Below, in pieces: positions 30,301 through 36,300 of a DNA stretch of 45,145 bases. Position numbers and translations under genes: made by a program. Position 1 is the stretch's first letter; each line of letters opens with the position of its first letter. Under the pieces are notes generated by a model. That model worked only from the letters and a program-made list of their open reading frames with translations, was not told where the DNA came from and made no database searches. The stretch comes from JANQPA01 sp964628385 (GTDB lineage: Bacteria > Bacteroidota > Bacteroidia > Chitinophagales > Saprospiraceae): assembly GCA_964628385.1 (NCBI GenBank), contig CAZVOD010000033.1, forward strand, positions 1-45,145, given 5' to 3'.

Positions 30301-33300
30301 CTGCTGAGGGCGCCGTTCTACAAGGTTGGATTGACTTTAATGGCGATGGTATCCTGAATGACAATGAAGCACTAGAGTTAACGGATGCTGGAATATTGCT
30401 GGGGGCAGTTAATAATGTTTTGGATCTCTGCTTTACAGTTCCTGAGGATGCAATCTTCAATGAAGGTGTCGCTTATGCAAGATTCAGATTGAGTAAAGAT
30501 GGAGGTCTTTCGCCCAGCGGTCCGGATAAATTTGATCAGGCAGTAACGGTTCCTGGTGGTGAGGTAGAAGACTATCGTGTCAAACTGGCCAAAGTTGGAA
30601 ACTTGGTTTGGGAAGATAGAAACAATAATGGCCTTCAGGATGAAGCAGAAATTCAGCTTGGACTCAATGAAGTGAATATCACCTTAGTATTCGGTGGTAT
30701 TGATGAAAATGGCAACCTTGATCCGGTAGGTCCTAATGGTACAGTAGAAGATAGAACCTATGCAACGGTAACGGCTACTCGTGAATACGAAGATGGTTCA
30801 ATGTTGGATGGTTTATATTACTACTGCGGTTTGATAGAGGGTAGCTATGAAATAATTGTAGACGACCCCAAGGACTTGACTCCAACGCGTCCTAACAATA
30901 TTTCAAATGTAAATGATGAAGACAAGGATAGTGATGGTATCGTAGTTGATGGAAAACTGAAAGTCAAAGTAGCCTTTACACTTGAGGATCAAATGAAATT
31001 GATGAACCTGGTACAGGGCGAAGAAGGCACCGGTGATCAGGATTTAGACAACCTGATCGATCCAAATATGGTAGGCACTTTCTCTGACAATCAGGTAGAT
31101 CAGCGTTTTGATTTTGGTTACACAGCCTTTGACTTCGGTGATTTACCTAATGAGTCTATTGCTGATAATTTCCAATACAACACTACTATTGATGACAATG
31201 GTGCCAAGCATATTGTTACTCCTGATTTATTCCTGGGTGAATGTGTCGATGGAGAAATTGAAGGAGCACCAGATGCAGAAGCAGGATACAAAGGAAATGG
31301 TAACAATAACGGTGACGATGCTATAGATGAAGGCATTTATCCTGACAGCTGGAAACAGCCTATGGATATTGCGGCTGATTGTAAGGATGATGAAAATGGT
31401 GTAGAATTTATCACACCACTAATTCCTGGATATGAAGCCTGTATTGAGTTGGACTTCAATGTGATTGATAACTTTGATGGTCCGGATGCCTTCCTGAATG
31501 CTTGGGTGGATTACAATGGTAATGGTGTATTAGATGAAGAAGAAAAAATAATCTTCAAGAGTCTGAATGATCAGCCGGCTGAACTGGAAGAGTTAACCGA
31601 TGCATTAATCTTGGAAAATAGCGATAAGCAAGACAGAAGTCCATTGAAGCTTTGCTTCGATGTTCCTGAAGAAGCTAAATACCTGGATGGAATGGCTTAT
31701 TTCCGCTTTAGAATTAGTTTTGACCCAAGATTAGGACCTGATGGCTTATTGTCAGGAGGTATAGTTCCACTCGGTGAAGTAGAAGATTACAAGGTGCCAT
31801 TAGTGAAAGTGGGTAACCTGGTATGGGATGATATCAACTTCAATGGAATTCAGGATAAAGACCTTGAAGACGGCCTTGGTATCAATGATGTACCTGTGGC
31901 GTTGATCTTCTCTGGTCAGGATGGAACGATAGAGACTACTGATATTCTTGATCCACAGGGTGACGACAGAGTTTATTATGATACAACCAAAACACTGGAT
32001 GATGTAGCAGGCTTGTATTACTTCTGCGGTTTGATAGAAAATAATACTTATGACTATAATTATAAGATCGTAGTAGAATCACCTGAGGATATGACACCTA
32101 CCCGTCCGGACAGAGGCGGAGACGATGTTGTTGATAGTGATGGTGAAGATGGTGTTATTGATGGAGCAGTTGATTTTGAAACGACCAATGGCTTTGGTAT
32201 GGTGATGACGCGCTTTGAATTACCATCTGGTACTGCTGATGACCAACCAGAAGATGAAAATGGTATTGGTGATGATCACGGTACAGCACCTGATGTGGTG
32301 ATGTTCTTCCCTGATCAGAACGTCAACCAGACCTTTGATTTCGGTTTTGCCGGTCTGGATTATGGCGACTTGCCTGACGATCCTGAAAATCCGAACGATT
32401 TCAACACCTTCATGGATAGCGAGGGGCCAATTCATGCTACCTTCCCAATGTCATTCCTGGGTACTTGTGTCGATGCCGAGCGCGATGCAGATCCAAACTT
32501 CAACGCGATTGGAGATGACGATTTCGACTCAGCTTTCTCCAGACCTGAAGATTGTGAAGATGATGAGGACGGTGTAGTATTGACCTCCCCATTGATTCCC
32601 GGCGAAGTGGTATCATTTAAAGTTACTTACAGTTGGATGGCTACAGAGACGGCTTATCTGAATATGTGGTTTGATTTGAATGAAAATGGTACGATGGAAG
32701 AAGAGGAGCGCGTAAAAATCTATCCATATGCCTTACCGGTACACGAGGTATTCAACATACCGCCAATCATTAATTATCCATTACCATCTGGTAAAGATCA
32801 GATGGTAGAATTGATGTTTATTGTACCAGCAGACGCACCCGTTAATGGAGGTGGTATTCATGCACGCTTCCGCATCAGTGATCAGGTAGACCCAGGAGTT
32901 GATGGTCCTGAAAAGTACGGCACAGCACCGGTGCCATTTGGTGAAGTAGAAGATTATCGCTTTCCACTATCCAAAATTGGAAATTTAGTATGGGAAGATG
33001 CAAATCTGGATGGCTTCCAGGATGGTCCGATGGCTGATACTGCGGAAGTAGGCTTTGAAGACCTTGAAGTGACATTGGTATTTGCCGGTTTTGAAGATGA
33101 TGTATTTGGTGACGATAATGACAGAATCTACACGACTAAAACTAATGAAGAAGGCCTATACTACTTCTGTGGATTAATTCCTGGTAAGTATCAAATCTTC
33201 CTGGAAAAGTTCGTAGAGTGTGTAGATGGGTATGAAGACTTGGAGCCTGTACGCTATATTTTGACAATACCAAATAATGTAGATGGAGAAAAAGGTGATC

Positions 33301-36300
33301 AATTTGATAGTGATGCTGATCCGATCATAGAAGTTATGTTACCCGATCCAATGGATTTGATCAGAGGAGAAATGGGCGTAGGAGATATGCCGGGCATGGT
33401 TCAAGGATATCCTGACAGTCTGGATGACTTTACCTATGACATTGGTTTGATACGTGAGCCAAATCTAGAAGCGTTATTAAATGATGTTGGATTCGATTAT
33501 CCACAAAGCTTTGAGTGTGGTAATATCAACGTGACTCTAGATTTATGCATTGAAAATACAGGTGAAGTACCTTTAGAGCAGCTTCAGGCCATGTTGGACT
33601 TGAGTGCAGACTTTGGTACCAGCTTTGAAACACTGGTTGGAGTAGAAGTAGTCAATGGTGATGCTGTGCAAATGGCACCTAGCCTGAATGAGGCTTACGA
33701 TGGGGTGAGTGATATCAATCTACTCACGGGTATGGACGGCTTATTATTCCCCAATGATAGTCTTTGCTTGCGAATTACCTTGGAAATTGATCCGGATGCG
33801 GCTGGTGCCTTTGATCCGATCTTGACTCAAGCAAGTGTAAGCGGTAAAGCGGCGAACTATCAGGGTCAGGCTATTCCCGACTGGTGTAATGGCGGAAATC
33901 AATTTATGGCTATGGACTTGTCTAATGACGGCCAGAAGATCCAGGGTGGTTACGATGATGATGACAATCCTACAGCGATTTCAGATTGCTGGAAAGATGT
34001 CGATTTGATTGCCCAGAATGATCTGGTTTATGTGACCGTTGATGAGGATTGTAAGATCATGATTACGCCGGATATGGTGCTGGAAGGTGCTCAGGAGCGA
34101 TGCAGCGACGAAGCCTTCCCTGAGGGAGGATTCTACCGCATTCGCTTTGGTGATGAGGAGGCCAGTGACTTTATCATGATCGATGTGGCAGAATACAACG
34201 TAGGCGAGCCATTTGAAATTGAAGTGAGAACAGTATCGAATTTCTGTGAGCCAGTATGGGGCTTTGTAGTACCTGAAGATAAATCAGCTGCTCGTATTCC
34301 CGAAGTGAACGGAGAGTTGATGTTGACTTGTGGAGACGAAGCTCGTCTTCAGGAAGCCTTTACAGAAGATATCACTCGTGACAAAGATGATTGTTCTCTC
34401 TCTGGCTTGAGCTGGGATCTACTCAGAGAAGCCGGTGTATTTGATATTGATGCACTGACAGATGGTTGTTTCAACTCCTGTCACCTGGATATCAAGGTAT
34501 CAGACCTGTACATGCCGGGAGGTGATGTATGCGATGGTACAATGATGATCAGAACAATCAGAGTAGTAGATGAAAAAGGCAATGTAAGTTCTGTAGAAAT
34601 ACCGTTCATCTTCAAGCCAATTGATTTGGTACTGGATGAAATTATGAAAGATACAACTCTTGATTTGTGTGCACATCCTGATGCGACTTCGAATGATTTG
34701 TTGTTGAAAACAGGTGTGCCTTATTACATCAATGGCTTTGGCGAGCGGGTGAATATTGATGAAGCTTTCTTAAACACCGAAAACAAAGCCAATTTGTGTA
34801 ATGTATCGTTGAGCTACGAAGATCAGATTCTACCAGATAACTGTACAGAAAAGATCATCAGAACGTGGACGATTCTGGACTGGTGTAAGTCCAACGCGCC
34901 GATTGTGAAGACACAGGAAATCAAGTGGGGCCAGTTTTCTGCACCTGCGGTGAGCTGCTCGGAGCACTTTCCGGATACGGTGAGCTCTGGTCCATTTGAC
35001 TGCAAAGCCAGCTTTATAGTACCGGCACCGGATGTAGCTGGCTGTGTGAACGACGAGTTCATCTACCAGATCAAAGTGTACAGAGAACAGATCAAGCGTG
35101 ATCCCACGGGTCTGCCTATTGAACCTCGCACGCTGGATACAGTGATTTATGCGGCCAACATTGTCAGACAGCCGGATGGTTTATTCCAGGTAGGTGGTCT
35201 GGAGCATGGCAATTACTTCATTGGATACACCGTGAAAGATGCCTGTGATAATGTGGCGGAAGAAATCTTGTGCAGATTTGTAGTAGCGGATCAAAATGAG
35301 CCGGTGGCTGCTTGCAACGATGAGTTGAACATCTCGATAGATGGAACAGGTATAGCACACATCACAGTAGAAGATGTGGATGAAGGCAGCTGGGATAACT
35401 GCGAGTTGGTTGATTTACGAATCAGAAGAAGCCTTGATTCCTGCGCTGATGCCTACCTGAATGAAGTACTGGGTATTGCCAGCGTAGAGGAGCTACACGA
35501 AATAGAAACGACGGATGATCTGGGCAATCCATTATTCTACTACTTCTCGGTAGAAGATGGCAAGGATACCTTGTTGATGAGAGAAGTGGGTAAAGATGGC
35601 AACTTACATCTGTTTACCTACTGGGCTTACGAAACCTGGTTTACCTGCTGTGACTTGTCAAAGTCAGAAATGGACTTTGTGACCATCGAGCTAAGAGCAG
35701 AAGATCAGGCGGGTAATGTCAACATCTGCTGGATGGATAACCTGATCGAAAACAAGATCACACCAACCTGCATTGCACCGGATGATCTGACCTTCAATTG
35801 CTGGGACTTCACCATCGATGGATCGGATATAGCTCAGGTGAGAGCAGAATTTGGTACCGTAGAAGAATTACTGGAAAGCAAAGCGCTGCAGGTAGACTTC
35901 AACTGTAACTTCACGGTAGTAGACACCATCGAGTTCAACGCCGGAGAATGCTCAGAGGGAGAGTTGAAGCGCATCTTCACCGTGATTGCAGAAAACGGCA
36001 TGACGAGTGAGTGTGTACAAACCATCAAGATAGAGAAAGAAAACGATTACCTGATCGTCTTCCCGGCGGATGCAGAAGATGAGTGTAGAGGAGACGGCGG
36101 AGTAGGTATTGAAACGAAGTCTTACACTTGTGACATCTTTGCCATCGAAGCCGATACCGCTATCTATGAAGCTTCGGGTGATGAGTGCTTCAAGCGCTAT
36201 GTAACCTATAGAGTAATCAACTGGTGTGAGTACGATGGTATCACATTAGAGCCAACGGTTGTTCCAAGAGATGTAGATTGTGATGGCAATACTTTTGAGC

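Larger units (their letters stand above)
23901..33450 (+). repeat. GEVED / SdrD_B-like module array inside the giant gene
   Basis: Eleven GEVED modules open with DxGD (usually DYGDLP or DFGDLP) and close with GEVEDY (ten copies) or GEIEDY (the first). Each has an Asp-rich calcium-loop-like core ending DEDG or DENG. Seven SdrD_B-like modules begin with a (K)xGN/DxVW-type strand and most contain YYFCGL. Early order is G1-S2-G2-G3-G4-G5-S3-G6-G7-S4; later order is strict G-S pairs G8-S5 to G11-S8. Module lengths range from about 170 to 225 residues. Confidence 0.92.
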
